A stretch of 64,000 bases of DNA from Wocania ichthyoenteri Th78. GTDB taxonomy: Bacteria; Bacteroidota; Bacteroidia; Flavobacteriales; Flavobacteriaceae. Positions 35,541 through 45,340 of the stretch are shown here, piece after piece. The notes under the pieces are model-generated. The model did not search any database, had not been told where the DNA came from, and saw nothing but the letters and a program-made list of their open reading frames with translations. Position numbers and translations under genes: made by a program. Location of the stretch: contig NZ_KN525716.1 in NCBI RefSeq assembly GCF_000789235.1, positions 1,176,501 to 1,240,500 on the forward strand, written 5' to 3'. Positions within the stretch are counted from its first letter, which is position 1. Each line of letters opens with the position of its first letter.

Positions 35541-37688
35541 TTAATCTTTTATAGTTGCTACTTTTTTAATAGCGTAAGACATTTTTAAATCTTCAAGCAC
35601 ATTTAAAGCTTCTTCAATATATACATCTTTACTTAAGCTTTGGTGCCATCTTTCTCTTTTTTCTTTTAAATCGGTCGTGTCACTTTCAAAAAGTTTTTTT
35701 TCATAAGTGTGAGATGTAAACGTTAAGTTTGTTTTATAGTTTGAAATGGCATCAAAACGTTTGGACTCTAACTCATTCATATCATTTACTGCTTTATACT
35801 TTTCATAATTTAGCGGCACTAAGGTTTCATCTATTTTACTTTTTACCCATTTAGCATTTTCATCAATAAGCTTTAATTGCTCATTATTACTCATTCTTTC
35901 TTTGCTTTTATTAATGGTTTTATCGTAATCAAAATAACTATCCCAAACCGCATAATCAGCAGCATCAATTTCATCCCATGGCAATGGGTTGTCTTTATCT
36001 TTTTCGCCCACATCTATATAACTAAATCGCCCAGGTACTTTAACATCACTCTTCACGCCTTCTAATTGTACCGAGCCGCCATTGATTCTATAGTATTTTT
36101 GTGTAGTTAATGCCAATGCCCCTAGGTCTCCAGCCGTATTATTTCTAACTATATTATTTAAATTCATCACATTCTGAACTGTCCCCTTGCCATAAGTCTG
36201 CTTACTACCAATAATAATAGCACGTTTATAATCTTGCATGGCTGCAGCCATAATTTCTGATGCAGATGCAGATATTTCGTTAACAAGAATAACTAATGGC
36301 CCGTCCCAAGCAATAGATTTGTCTTTATCTTTTAAAACTTCTTTTGGTTTACCAGTTGAGCGTACTTGAACAATTGGCCCATCTTTTATGAATAAACCAG
36401 CCATATCTACAACTGCTGGTAACGAACCACCACCATTATTACGTAAATCAAGCACTAATCCTTCCATGCCTTCAGCCTTTAAGCGTTCAATCTCTTTCTT
36501 TACATCTGCTGCAGCATTTAGTTTCTTATAATCATTAAAATCTAAATAAAATGAAGGCAAATTAATAACGCCAAACTTCTTATTATTCTTTTCTACCATT
36601 GATGCTTTTGCATAAGTTTCACCTAATTCTACAATATCTCTTGTAATGGTAACATCTTTAATCGTACCATCTATTTTTTTAATAGTTAAAGTTACTTTAG
36701 TTCCTTTTGGGCCTTTTATTAATTTAATAGCATCATCTATACGCATACCAACAATACTAATTGGCACTTCTTCATTTTCTTGTTTTACCTTTAAAATAAC
36801 ATCATCTATCTCTAGTTCTTTACCTCGCCATGCTGGACCACCAGAAACTAAATAAGTAATTTTAATATAATCCATACGTTTTTGAAGCCCCGCTCCAATG
36901 CCTTCTAATTTACCAGACATACGTTGGTCGAAAACTTCTTTACTGCGAGGTGCCAAGTAATATGTGTGCGGATCAAACTCTTCTACAATAGCATTAACAT
37001 AAACAGCAAAATAGTCTTCTCGTTTTAAATCATCAATATTATCATTAAAGTATATGTCTAGCGATTTTAACATAGCTTCACGAGCTTCTTTTTCAATTTC
37101 TTTTTCGGTCTTCATTACATAAGACGGGTCTTTTTCTTTAGCTTGTTTTTCCTGTGTATAAATATCATCGTAATTAGTAAGTGTTGAAAACTTAAGTTGT
37201 TGTCTCCAACGTTCTTTTAATTCTTTTCTATTTTTAGCGTAAGCGATGTTATCAGAATTGGTATCAAAGACTTCATCTTTAGTGTAATCAAAAGGTTTTG
37301 ATAATACTTCTTTATATAATGATTTAGCTTCTTGAATACGCTTTATCATGCGTTCGTGCGTCACATTAAAAAACGTAATGTCTGAGATTTGTATCTGATC
37401 GTCAATAGTTAATTTATACTTTTCGAAGTCTTTATAATCTGATTCGTAGAAATAGCGTTTTAAAGGATCGATAGTTTCTATATAATCTGAGAATAATTCT
37501 GCTGAAAAAGCATCGTCCATTGCTATAGGATCAAAATGAAGTTGTTCTAAAACACTTTTAATAATATGAATTAACATTTTATCTTTATCTGAATCGTCAA
37601 ATGTTTTAGCAGTAAAACTACACGATGCAAAAGCTAGCAAAACTGTTAATAACAATACTTTATAATTCCTCTTCATAATATTTTTCAT
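35541..37688 (-). CDS. prc: Tail-specific (C-terminal processing) protease, S41 family
   Basis: A 715-residue exported protease with a lipoprotein-type signal (VLLLTVLLAFASCSF; Cys about 23). An N-terminal helical domain is followed by a PDZ domain (about residues 240-340, with GIGAGLQKRMDYIKITYLVS), the S41 catalytic core (GLVLDLRNNGGGSLPAV, then NEISASASEIMAAAM with the nucleophilic Ser and KQTYGKGTVQ with the Lys) and a C-terminal DUF3340-like region. Trims periplasmic proteins. The start may be the Met four codons in. Confidence 0.93.
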   Translation of the reverse strand: MKNIMKRNYKVLLLTVLLAFASCSFTAKTFDDSDKDKMLIHIIKSVLEQLHFDPIAMDDAFSAELFSDYIETIDPLKRYFYESDYKDFEKYKLTIDDQIQISDITFFNVTHERMIKRIQEAKSLYKEVLSKPFDYTKDEVFDTNSDNIAYAKNRKELKERWRQQLKFSTLTNYDDIYTQEKQAKEKDPSYVMKTEKEIEKEAREAMLKSLDIYFNDNIDDLKREDYFAVYVNAIVEEFDPHTYYLAPRSKEVFDQRMSGKLEGIGAGLQKRMDYIKITYLVSGGPAWRGKELEIDDVILKVKQENEEVPISIVGMRIDDAIKLIKGPKGTKVTLTIKKIDGTIKDVTITRDIVELGETYAKASMVEKNNKKFGVINLPSFYLDFNDYKKLNAAADVKKEIERLKAEGMEGLVLDLRNNGGGSLPAVVDMAGLFIKDGPIVQVRSTGKPKEVLKDKDKSIAWDGPLVILVNEISASASEIMAAAMQDYKRAIIIGSKQTYGKGTVQNVMNLNNIVRNNTAGDLGALALTTQKYYRINGGSVQLEGVKSDVKVPGRFSYIDVGEKDKDNPLPWDEIDAADYAVWDSYFDYDKTINKSKERMSNNEQLKLIDENAKWVKSKIDETLVPLNYEKYKAVNDMNELESKRFDAISNYKTNLTFTSHTYEKKLFESDTTDLKEKRERWHQSLSKDVYIEEALNVLEDLKMSYAIKKVATIKD

Positions 37689-37873
37689 GTATTTATCTTT
37701 TTCTTAGCTATTTAAAATAGTCATCATCAAACAAATTTGATAATTATTTTCTACTAAAATAAAGAAAAAACCATGCCAATAAAGGCAAATGCTACTAATT
37801 TTTTGTTAAAGCGAAGAAATTAAGTGTTTACTATCTAAATTATGTATTTTAGCGATGTTTTTATAAACATAAT

Positions 37874-38650
37874 ATGACAAAAAAACCATTAATTTTAGTT
37901 ACTAACGACGATGGTATAAATGCGCCAGGTATTAGAACCCTAATAGAGGTTATGAACACTATTGGAGATGTTGTGGTGGTTGCTCCAGATAGCCCGCAAA
38001 GCGGCATGGGACACGCCATTACTATAAACTCAACGTTATACGTATGGCAAATTAGCGACAATAATGAACCACAATTAGAATATTGCTGCTCTGGAACTCC
38101 TGCTGATTGTGTGAAATTAGGTATTAGAGAAATATTAGACAGAACACCCGATTTATGTGTTTCTGGTATTAATCATGGTTCAAACTCATCAATAAATGTG
38201 ATTTACTCAGGCACTATGAGTGCTGCAATTGAGGCAGGTATTGAAGGTATTCCAGCCATTGGATTTTCGCTATTAGATTACAATTGGAAAGCTAATTTTG
38301 AAGCTTGCAAACCGTTTGTAAAAACCATTACCGAAAACGCTTTAAAACACGGCATACCAAATGATGTGGTTTTAAATGTTAACATCCCAAATATTTCAAA
38401 AGAAAAGATCAAAGGTATAAAGATTTGCCGACAAGCTAAAGCGAATTGGGTTGAAGCTTTTGATAAACGACAAAATCCTCAAGGAAGAGATTATTACTGG
38501 CTTTCCGGAAAATTTGTAAATTTAGATGGTGGAGAAGACACCGACGAATGGGCACTAGAAAACAATTATGTTTCTGTTGTCCCAACACAATTCGATTTAA
38601 CGGCGCACAAACATATAAAAACATTAAACAATTGGAATTTAAATGATTAG
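37874..38650 (+). CDS. surE: 5'-nucleotidase SurE
   Basis: A 258-residue metal-dependent nucleoside monophosphate phosphatase. Metal-site VTNDDGINAPG (8-18), SGTPADCVKLGI, SGINHGSNSSINVIYSGTM (metal Asn) and PAIGFSLLDY are diagnostic. Overlaps the following small membrane gene by eight bases, and lies upstream of lpxB as in many Flavobacteriia. Confidence 0.95.
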   Translation: MTKKPLILVTNDDGINAPGIRTLIEVMNTIGDVVVVAPDSPQSGMGHAITINSTLYVWQISDNNEPQLEYCCSGTPADCVKLGIREILDRTPDLCVSGINHGSNSSINVIYSGTMSAAIEAGIEGIPAIGFSLLDYNWKANFEACKPFVKTITENALKHGIPNDVVLNVNIPNISKEKIKGIKICRQAKANWVEAFDKRQNPQGRDYYWLSGKFVNLDGGEDTDEWALENNYVSVVPTQFDLTAHKHIKTLNNWNLND

Positions 38651-38927
38651 AAAAGATATCTTTATAGGCATGTTTGTAGGATTGATTGCAAACGCCATCG
38701 GCCTTATTTTAGCGGCGACATTCTTAGGCGGTAGAGACGATTTTACTACCGTAATAAAAAATGCAGCTTCTGAAGGCTTTTTGGGTAAATTAATAAGCTT
38801 AGGTGCTATTTTAAATCTGGCAGCGTTTTTTATCTTTATAAGAAAAAAACAAGATTATCGAGCACGTGGTGTTTTATTAATAACTGTTTTTATTGCTGTT
38901 TTTACTTTTGTTTTTAAACTCTTTTAA
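38643..38927 (+). CDS. Small conserved membrane protein
   Basis: A 94-residue protein with three hydrophobic segments (about 8-28, 50-66 and 75-94), divided by a short charged loop (GGRDDFTTVIK). I do not know a function. Overlap with surE suggests co-translation. A hairpin-filled gap separates it from lpxB. Confidence 0.75.
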   Translation: MIRKDIFIGMFVGLIANAIGLILAATFLGGRDDFTTVIKNAASEGFLGKLISLGAILNLAAFFIFIRKKQDYRARGVLLITVFIAVFTFVFKLF

Positions 38928-38938
38928 TATTATTTTAT

Positions 38939-39003
38939 CCCCTCGAGCATTATCGAAATCAAAATATATTTTGATTGAGGATACGAACGCAGTTTTCGAG
39001 AGG
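38939..39003. repeat. Long imperfect palindrome between surE operon and lpxB
   Basis: Outer arms CCCCTCGA and TCGAGAGG; near the centre is the perfect palindrome ATCAAAATATATTTTGAT (38958-38975). The right arm contains ACTGCG and TTCG fragments resembling the hairpin core of the copy at 39022, so it may be a decayed relative. Confidence 0.5.
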
Positions 39004-39021
39004 TTTTGCGCATTAATTGAT

Positions 39022-39043
39022 AGGTCTCGACTGCGCTCGACCT
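39022..39043 (+). repeat. Variable-stem hairpin, copy 4 (upstream of lpxB)
   Basis: Stem AGGTC/GACCT around the core TCGACTGCGCTC, ending 12 bp before the lpxB start. Confidence 0.75.
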
Positions 39044-39055
39044 GACAACAAGAAA

Positions 39056-40171
39056 ATGAAGTATTACATTATTGCTGGCGAAGCATCGGGTGATTTACAT
39101 GCCTCTAACTTAATGAAAGCATTGCAAAAAGAAGATGCCAATGCTAATTTTAGGTTTTGGGGAGGAGACCTTATGCAAAACGTTAGCGGTACTTTAGTAA
39201 AGCATTACAAAGAGCGCGCCTTTATGGGTTTTATTGAAGTGATTATGAACCTCAACAAAATTTTTAAAGACATATCATTTTGTGAAAAAGATATTGAAGC
39301 TTTTAATCCAGATGCTATTATTTTTATAGATAATTCTGGTTTTAATTTACGCATTGCAAAATGGGCAAAACAAAAAGGTTTTAAAACCAATTACTACGTT
39401 TCTCCACAAGTTTGGGCATCAAGAGCTAATCGAGTGCATGCCATTAAAAGAGATGTTGATGCGATGTATGTTATCCTTCCTTTTGAAAAAGACTTTTATA
39501 AAGATAAATTTGATTACGATGTTACTTTTGTTGGACATCCGTTAATTGATGCCATTGCTGATAGAAATCAAGTTAACGAATTTGAATTTAGAAAAACCCA
39601 CCTATTAAACGACAAACCTATTATTGCACTTTTACCTGGTAGTCGAAAACAAGAAATTACCAAAATGCTCTCTGTAATGTTGAGTTTGGTTGACGATTTT
39701 CCGGACTACCAATTTGTTATTGCGGGTGCGCCAAGTCAAGATTTTGAATTTTACAAAACCTTTATTAAAAAATCAGATATAAGTTTTATCGATAATAAAA
39801 CTTATGATTTATTAAGTGTTTCTTCAGCGGCATTAGTCACTTCTGGAACAGCAACACTTGAAACCGCTCTCTTTAAAGTACCACAAGTGGTTTGCTACAA
39901 AGGCAGTAACATTTCGTATCAAATAGCAAAACGTATTATTACTTTAAAATTTATTTCTTTGGTTAACTTAATCATGAATAGAGAAGTTGTTACGGAGCTT
40001 ATTCAAAACGATTTTAATAAAAAAAGATTGAAGAAAGAGTTAGAATTAATACTCAATTCTGAAAAAAGAAAGCAATTATTTTTAGATTATTACGATTTAG
40101 AAAAAAAACTAGGAGGTAAAGGCGCAAGCGAAAAAACTGCTAAATTAATTTACAAATCTTTACAAGCTTAG
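39056..40171 (+). CDS. lpxB: Lipid-A-disaccharide synthase
   Basis: A 371-residue GT19 glycosyltransferase that joins lipid X and UDP-diacylglucosamine. Starts MKYYIIAGEASGDLHASNLM; later FRFWGGDLM, PQVWASRANRV, FVGHPLID, LLPGSRKQEI and SGTATLETALFKVPQVV. An in-frame start 13 codons upstream would read through the hairpin repeat, so the ATG at 39056 is preferred. NlpC/P60 gene follows after seven bases. Confidence 0.95.
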   Translation: MKYYIIAGEASGDLHASNLMKALQKEDANANFRFWGGDLMQNVSGTLVKHYKERAFMGFIEVIMNLNKIFKDISFCEKDIEAFNPDAIIFIDNSGFNLRIAKWAKQKGFKTNYYVSPQVWASRANRVHAIKRDVDAMYVILPFEKDFYKDKFDYDVTFVGHPLIDAIADRNQVNEFEFRKTHLLNDKPIIALLPGSRKQEITKMLSVMLSLVDDFPDYQFVIAGAPSQDFEFYKTFIKKSDISFIDNKTYDLLSVSSAALVTSGTATLETALFKVPQVVCYKGSNISYQIAKRIITLKFISLVNLIMNREVVTELIQNDFNKKRLKKELELILNSEKRKQLFLDYYDLEKKLGGKGASEKTAKLIYKSLQA

Positions 40172-40178
40172 TTTAATT

Positions 40179-40679
40179 ATGAAGAAGCTTCTTTTTATAC
40201 TTATATTAATTACTAGTTTTAGCAGCTGTAAATCTTCGAAATCTGTAAATAAAAAGCACAAAGTTGTTGTTGAAAAATCAGATGCAAAACCACTTTTTAA
40301 AGCTGATAATATTATTGATTACGCCAAAAAATTTGAAGGTGTACGTTATAAATATGGTGGCACTACAAAAAAAGGAATGGATTGCTCTGGCTTAATTTAC
40401 ACATCTTTTAAAAGTCAAGCTATTCCGCTTCCCAGAACCACAAAAGACTTAGCTATTACTGGAAATTGGATAGACTTAAAAGAAGTTAAAAAAGGAGATT
40501 TGCTCTTTTTTGCAACCAAAAAAAACAGTCGGAAAGTGAATCATGTTGGCATTGTAACATCCTCGCAAGTGGGTCGAGTAAAGTTTATACATGCAACAAC
40601 TAGCAATGGTGTTATAACCTCAGAGTTATCTGAACGTTATTGGTATTTTGCTTTTGTTCAAGCAAGACGTGTTCTTTAG
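40179..40679 (+). CDS. NlpC/P60-family lipoprotein hydrolase
   Basis: A 166-residue lipoprotein (MKKLLFILILITSFSSC; lipobox Cys17) with a C-terminal NlpC/P60 cysteine peptidase domain. Catalytic Cys69 in MDCSGLIY, His122 in VNHVGIV and a third polar residue at His138 (FIHATTS). Such enzymes cut gamma-D-Glu-DAP bonds in peptidoglycan. Co-directional with lpxB. Confidence 0.9.
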   Translation: MKKLLFILILITSFSSCKSSKSVNKKHKVVVEKSDAKPLFKADNIIDYAKKFEGVRYKYGGTTKKGMDCSGLIYTSFKSQAIPLPRTTKDLAITGNWIDLKEVKKGDLLFFATKKNSRKVNHVGIVTSSQVGRVKFIHATTSNGVITSELSERYWYFAFVQARRVL

Positions 40680-40795
40680 AAAAAAGATTTTAGACCGCTA
40701 CGTTTTTAGAACCTAGACTGTTTTTAACTAATTAACAAACAGTAGTAACGCCAAAAAATCATTTGGTTTTATAGTTTTTTTAGTAACTTTCAATA

Positions 40796-42835
40796 ATGAA
40801 GTTATTTAATTTCACAATCATTAAACTTACGTGTTTCTTAATTATAGGAATTATTGTTTCATACTTATACCCTATCCCAATTCATTTAAACTTATATATA
40901 ACTGTTGCTTTATTAGTCATTTTATTTGTCTTCTTTTTAATAGCCAGAAAACAATTTATTAAAACCGTTTGGTTTGGGGTTTCTGCTTACATTTTAATGA
41001 TTTTTGTTGGTATTTTAACGACTTCATTTCATAATCAAAAAAACTTTTCAAATCATTATTCTAAACTTGTTTCACTTGAAAAAGATACAGCAGAAACTAT
41101 AACATTTAGAATTCGAGAAGTTTTAAAACCTGGAAATTATTACGACAAATATGTTATTGATGTTTTAAAGATTAATGACGAAACGGTTTCAGGAAAATCG
41201 CTATTAAACATTCAAAAAGATTCCTCGCTATCGGCTTTAAAAGTAGATGAGATTGTTATTGGAAACATGGGGTTTCAGAATCTTATTCATCCTTTAAATC
41301 CGCATCAATTTGATTATAAAAAATACCTTGAAAAAAAATACATCTATCATCAAATATTTACTAAAAATGAATCGCTCTTAAAAGTAAATGATGATACGCA
41401 CACCCTTTTTGGACTTGCTGATAATATTCGAGAACACATCAATTTAAAGCTAAAACCATACCATTTTAAACCTGACGAACTCGCTATAATTAATGCCTTA
41501 CTACTTGGACAACGGCAAGATATTAGCGAAGAAGTTTACAACAGTTACACCAATGCTGGCGCGATACATATTTTAGCAGTTTCTGGACTGCATGTTGGTA
41601 TTATTTTACTCATCTTAACGCTTGTTTTTAAACCCATTGAACGTTTAAAACATGGTATACTCATAAAAACCATTTTGCTGGTTACTTGCTTATGGAGTTT
41701 TGCTTTAATTGCTGGTTTATCAGCATCGGTAACCAGAGCAGTAACCATGTTTAGTATAGTGGCAATTGCTATGAATTTAAAACGACCAAGCAATATTTAC
41801 AACACTTTGGCAATCTCTATGCTTGTCATTTTACTTTTTAAACCTTTGTTTTTATTCGATGTTGGTTTTCAATTAAGTTATCTGGCTGTTTTTGCGATTG
41901 TAGCTATAGACCCCATACTTTATAATTTATGGCGACCAAAAAACTGGCTACTAGATAAATATTGGCATACGTTAACTATAACAGTTTCTGCTCAGTTTGG
42001 AATTATACCCATTAGCTTATTTTATTTTCATCAGTTTCCTGGATTATTTTTTATCTCGAATATAGTAATTATTCCGTTTTTAGGTTTCATTTTAGGATTG
42101 GGGATTCTCGTTATTTTATTAGCTGTAACAAACTTGCTCCCAAGCTTTTTTGCAAAAATTTATGGACTTATTATTAGTGGTATGAACAGTTTTGTGGGTT
42201 GGATTTCTAAACAAGAAGCCTTTCTTTTTAAAGATATTGCCTTTAGTTTATTATATGTTTTAGCGTCTTATTTAGCCATTATTGCTCTCGTTAAATATTC
42301 AAAAAAAAGAAGTGTTACTAATTTAAAACTATTATTAATTTCAGTATTAATTATTCAATGTACTTTTATTTATACGGATTATAAAAAATCTTCAAATGAG
42401 TTTATTGTGTTTCATAAAAGTAGATACAGTTTAATAGGAAGCAACACTAATAACAGCTTATTGGTAGCTCATGATTTTGACAGTTTAACTCCATCAAAAA
42501 ACAAAATAATTAAAGATTACACTGTTGGAAATCATATAAAAACCATAAAAAAAGACACGCTTAAATCTATTTATATTTTAAATAATAAAAAACTTTTGGT
42601 AATTGATAGTTTGGGTATTTATAATATAAAATCGTTTGAACCTGAATATGTATTATTAAGGCAATCTCCAAAAATTAATTTGAATAGATTAATTGATTCT
42701 ATAAAACCAAAATATGTAATTGCCGATGGCAGTAATTACAAATCTTATATTAAACAATGGGAAGCTATTTGTTTAAAAAGAAAACTCCCTTTTCACCAAA
42801 CCAGTAAAAAAGGAGCATTTATTATTAAATATTAG
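40796..42835 (+). CDS. comEC: ComEC/Rec2 DNA uptake channel protein
   Basis: A 679-residue polytopic protein. An N-terminal DUF4131 region (about 30-200) is followed by the Competence domain (LAVSGLHVGIILLILTLVFK, GLSASVTRAVTMFSIVAIAM). The C-terminal 170 residues lack the complete metallo-beta-lactamase motif set of Gram-positive ComEC, as is usual in Bacteroidota. Would carry single-stranded DNA across the inner membrane. Alone in its transcript. Confidence 0.88.
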   Translation: MKLFNFTIIKLTCFLIIGIIVSYLYPIPIHLNLYITVALLVILFVFFLIARKQFIKTVWFGVSAYILMIFVGILTTSFHNQKNFSNHYSKLVSLEKDTAETITFRIREVLKPGNYYDKYVIDVLKINDETVSGKSLLNIQKDSSLSALKVDEIVIGNMGFQNLIHPLNPHQFDYKKYLEKKYIYHQIFTKNESLLKVNDDTHTLFGLADNIREHINLKLKPYHFKPDELAIINALLLGQRQDISEEVYNSYTNAGAIHILAVSGLHVGIILLILTLVFKPIERLKHGILIKTILLVTCLWSFALIAGLSASVTRAVTMFSIVAIAMNLKRPSNIYNTLAISMLVILLFKPLFLFDVGFQLSYLAVFAIVAIDPILYNLWRPKNWLLDKYWHTLTITVSAQFGIIPISLFYFHQFPGLFFISNIVIIPFLGFILGLGILVILLAVTNLLPSFFAKIYGLIISGMNSFVGWISKQEAFLFKDIAFSLLYVLASYLAIIALVKYSKKRSVTNLKLLLISVLIIQCTFIYTDYKKSSNEFIVFHKSRYSLIGSNTNNSLLVAHDFDSLTPSKNKIIKDYTVGNHIKTIKKDTLKSIYILNNKKLLVIDSLGIYNIKSFEPEYVLLRQSPKINLNRLIDSIKPKYVIADGSNYKSYIKQWEAICLKRKLPFHQTSKKGAFIIKY

Positions 42836-42852
42836 GTTTCGATTTCTGTTTG

Positions 42853-42871
42853 TTTTGAGTGCAGTCGAAAA
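42853..42871 (-). repeat. Variable-stem hairpin, copy 5 (decayed)
   Basis: On the minus strand, weak stem TTT/AAA around the core TCGACTGCACTC. It lies between the convergent comEC and thioredoxin genes. Confidence 0.5.
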
Positions 42872-42890
42872 GGCTCAACCTAACATTTTA

Positions 42891-43439
42891 TTAATCTTTA
42901 AAATTAGACACAAAAGCTTTATAATAGGCATTAAACTCATCTTGAGTTTTAATATTTTTATGATCATCGTTTTTAAACATTTTTAAATACAACTCTAGTT
43001 GAGACGGTTTTTGGTAGCCTCTAATAGGCGCAATAACCTCTCCTTTATCATCAAAAAACACAATAGTAGGATATGCACTAACTTGTAAATACCTTGTTAA
43101 ATCGTGTGCTGAATTACGTCTATTTGCATTTGCAGCATTATACTTAGGATTAGAAAATGTTTTTTCTTTATAATTCACACTTTCATTTCCTTCTCCATTA
43201 AATTTAACTGCGTAATAATGCTCATTTACATAATCAGCAACCTCTTTCTTTTGAAAAGTATTTCTGTCTAACATTTTACATGGTCCACACCAATTGGTAT
43301 ATACGTCCATCATAATTTTTTTTGGCGTTTTCTTTTGAAGCTCTAAAGCTTCTTGAAAAGTTACCCAATTTATTTCTTGTGCGATACCATTAACTGACGT
43401 TAAAATAGCTAATAGCAATATAAATACTGTCTTTTTCAT
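42891..43439 (-). CDS. Exported thioredoxin-like protein
   Basis: A 182-residue protein with a signal peptide (MKKTVFILLLAILTSVNGIA) and a thioredoxin fold with active site WCGPC (Cys51, Cys54). The cis-Pro segment is SAYPTIVFF. Of the DUF255/thioredoxin_7-like group; probably a periplasmic disulfide reductase. Convergent with comEC. Confidence 0.88.
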   Translation of the reverse strand: MKKTVFILLLAILTSVNGIAQEINWVTFQEALELQKKTPKKIMMDVYTNWCGPCKMLDRNTFQKKEVADYVNEHYYAVKFNGEGNESVNYKEKTFSNPKYNAANANRRNSAHDLTRYLQVSAYPTIVFFDDKGEVIAPIRGYQKPSQLELYLKMFKNDDHKNIKTQDEFNAYYKAFVSNFKD

Positions 43440-43475
43440 AATTAAATAGGTTGCAAAAGTTGTTCCGAACTTACA

Positions 43476-43502
43476 AAAAAAGCTCCTAAACAGGAGCTTT
43501 TT
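43476..43502 (-). terminator. Terminator after the POT transporter genes
   Basis: Stem AAAAGCTCCT/AGGAGCTTTT with a 4-base loop and long T-run on the minus strand. Confidence 0.85.
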
Positions 43503-43527
43503 GAATATTTTTTAACACTTTATTCGA

Positions 43528-45312
43528 TTAACGAACACCGTGCATTAGTTTTTTTAGAACTTTATTTAGTAAAATTGAAATTAATCCAACACCAATAGGA
43601 ATCAACGTAAATATTAAAAAGAAAGTACTTAATGAGTATTGCTCTGTAATTTTATCAATCATACCACCCATTGTTCCTGCAGCTTTTTGTCCAATAGCAA
43701 TAGCTAAATACCAAATACCAAACATAAAACCAATCATTCGTCCAGGAACCAATTTGCTTAGGTATGAAAGCCCTACCGGAGAAATACAAAGCTCTCCCAT
43801 AGTATGCAATAAATACGCTAAAATTAAAAATATCATACTCACAGAAGCTGTTTTTGCTCCTTGAGGAATTCCCATTGTACCAAATACTAAAACACCAAAA
43901 CCTAGTCCTAAAAGTATAAGACCAAAACCATATTTCATACCTACACTTGGGTTGTATTTGCTTTCCCACCATTTAGAAAACAAAGGTGCTAACGTGATAA
44001 TAAAGAAAGAGTTTAATATTCCAAACCATGAAGCACCGACTTCGGTTGTATCTTTACTAAATTCATTATTAACTTTATAACCAACAACAAACCATAAGAA
44101 TACAAAAGTAAGACCTAAAACAATATTTGAATACGGGATTTTAGAATAAGTCTTTTTAAATAATAAGTATAGTACCCAAGTTATAATTGCTAATGGCACA
44201 ACCGTTAATATTAAATCAATGATTTTAAATACCATTGCTGAATTTCCACTTAAAGCTCTTGCTGTATAATCTCTAGCAAATAATGTCATTGACCCCAATG
44301 ATTGTTCAAAAGCTGCAAAGAAAAATACCGTGAAGATTCCGAAAATAGAAACTGCAATAATCTTATCTCTAACTATTGTGTTATATCTAGAAATTCTTGT
44401 GATTATTAAATACAAAAATAAAACTAATGCGAGTAAGATGGTGACATTGGAACCGTCTAAATTACCGATTTTAAAATTCAACATGTTAATATCTCCAATC
44501 TTTGAAATAGGATCGTTAAACAGATATAACAATCCACCAATAGAAGATAATAAAATCAATATTTTATCAATACTTGTAAAAGGATTCAGCTTTTCTGAGT
44601 TTGATGTTGTATCATGTTCTTTAGGACTATCTTCATTTATATTTTGGGGTAATTCAACTTCATGAATTTTAGAAGGTTTTTCCCCAATTTGTCCAAATAA
44701 ATCTTTTGCTAACCAAAACTGAACAAGACCACCCAACATAAATATACCGGCTAATCCAAAGCCATAGCTCCATCCAATATTTTCGGCTAAATAGCCACAA
44801 AGCATCATCCCGAAGAAAGCTCCAGCATTAACCCCCATATAATAAATAGTGTAAGCCCCATCTTTTTTAGACTCTTTGCCTTTATACATTTCAGAAATCA
44901 TTGATGTCATATTTGGCTTAAAAAAACCAGTACCAATTACTAATAAAGCTAACCCTAAATATAAAGACCAAGTTGTCTCAAAAACCATAAAAGCGTGACC
45001 AAGCATCATGACAAAACAACCAATAATTACTGCCCATTTATAGCCTGTAATTTTATCAGCTAGCCAACCACCAACAATTGGTGTTAAATACAATAATGAA
45101 GAATAAGTTCCAATTAATGCTAAAGCATTTTCTCTAGACCATTCCCAACCTGGATTATCGCTTAAATAAGGAGCTGTTAAAAATAAGACCAATAATATTT
45201 TCATTCCGTAGAATGAAAAACGCTCCCACATTTCAGTAAAAAATATAACAAAAAGCCCAGGAGGATGCCCTATTACTTTGTCTTTAAAAAGATTTTCAAT
45301 ATCAGTATTCAT
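43528..45312 (-). CDS. POT/PTR-family peptide transporter
   Basis: A 594-residue MFS protein of the proton-dependent oligopeptide transporter family, about 14 membrane segments. N-terminal FFTEMWERFSFYGM (the ExxER-type signature) and GFFKPNMTSMISEMYKG are typical, as is GELCISPVGLSYLSKL. A hydrophilic stretch at about 215-240 interrupts the middle. Imports di/tripeptides. Next to a second POT gene and a dipeptidyl peptidase, so a peptide-use operon. Confidence 0.92.
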   Translation of the reverse strand: MNTDIENLFKDKVIGHPPGLFVIFFTEMWERFSFYGMKILLVLFLTAPYLSDNPGWEWSRENALALIGTYSSLLYLTPIVGGWLADKITGYKWAVIIGCFVMMLGHAFMVFETTWSLYLGLALLVIGTGFFKPNMTSMISEMYKGKESKKDGAYTIYYMGVNAGAFFGMMLCGYLAENIGWSYGFGLAGIFMLGGLVQFWLAKDLFGQIGEKPSKIHEVELPQNINEDSPKEHDTTSNSEKLNPFTSIDKILILLSSIGGLLYLFNDPISKIGDINMLNFKIGNLDGSNVTILLALVLFLYLIITRISRYNTIVRDKIIAVSIFGIFTVFFFAAFEQSLGSMTLFARDYTARALSGNSAMVFKIIDLILTVVPLAIITWVLYLLFKKTYSKIPYSNIVLGLTFVFLWFVVGYKVNNEFSKDTTEVGASWFGILNSFFIITLAPLFSKWWESKYNPSVGMKYGFGLILLGLGFGVLVFGTMGIPQGAKTASVSMIFLILAYLLHTMGELCISPVGLSYLSKLVPGRMIGFMFGIWYLAIAIGQKAAGTMGGMIDKITEQYSLSTFFLIFTLIPIGVGLISILLNKVLKKLMHGVR

Positions 45313-45340
45313 ATATGGTTAGTTTAAATAAAACAAATGC

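Noticed and set aside
39017-39055. Longer N-terminus for lpxB
   Set aside because: The extra 13 codons read through a hairpin repeat (ATTGATAGGTCTCGACTGCG) and do not resemble LpxB, which starts MKYYIIAGE.
43655-43972. Minus-strand frame inside the first POT gene
   Set aside because: It is a second frame of the same strand over conserved POT sequence; the product is aromatic-rich with no start context.
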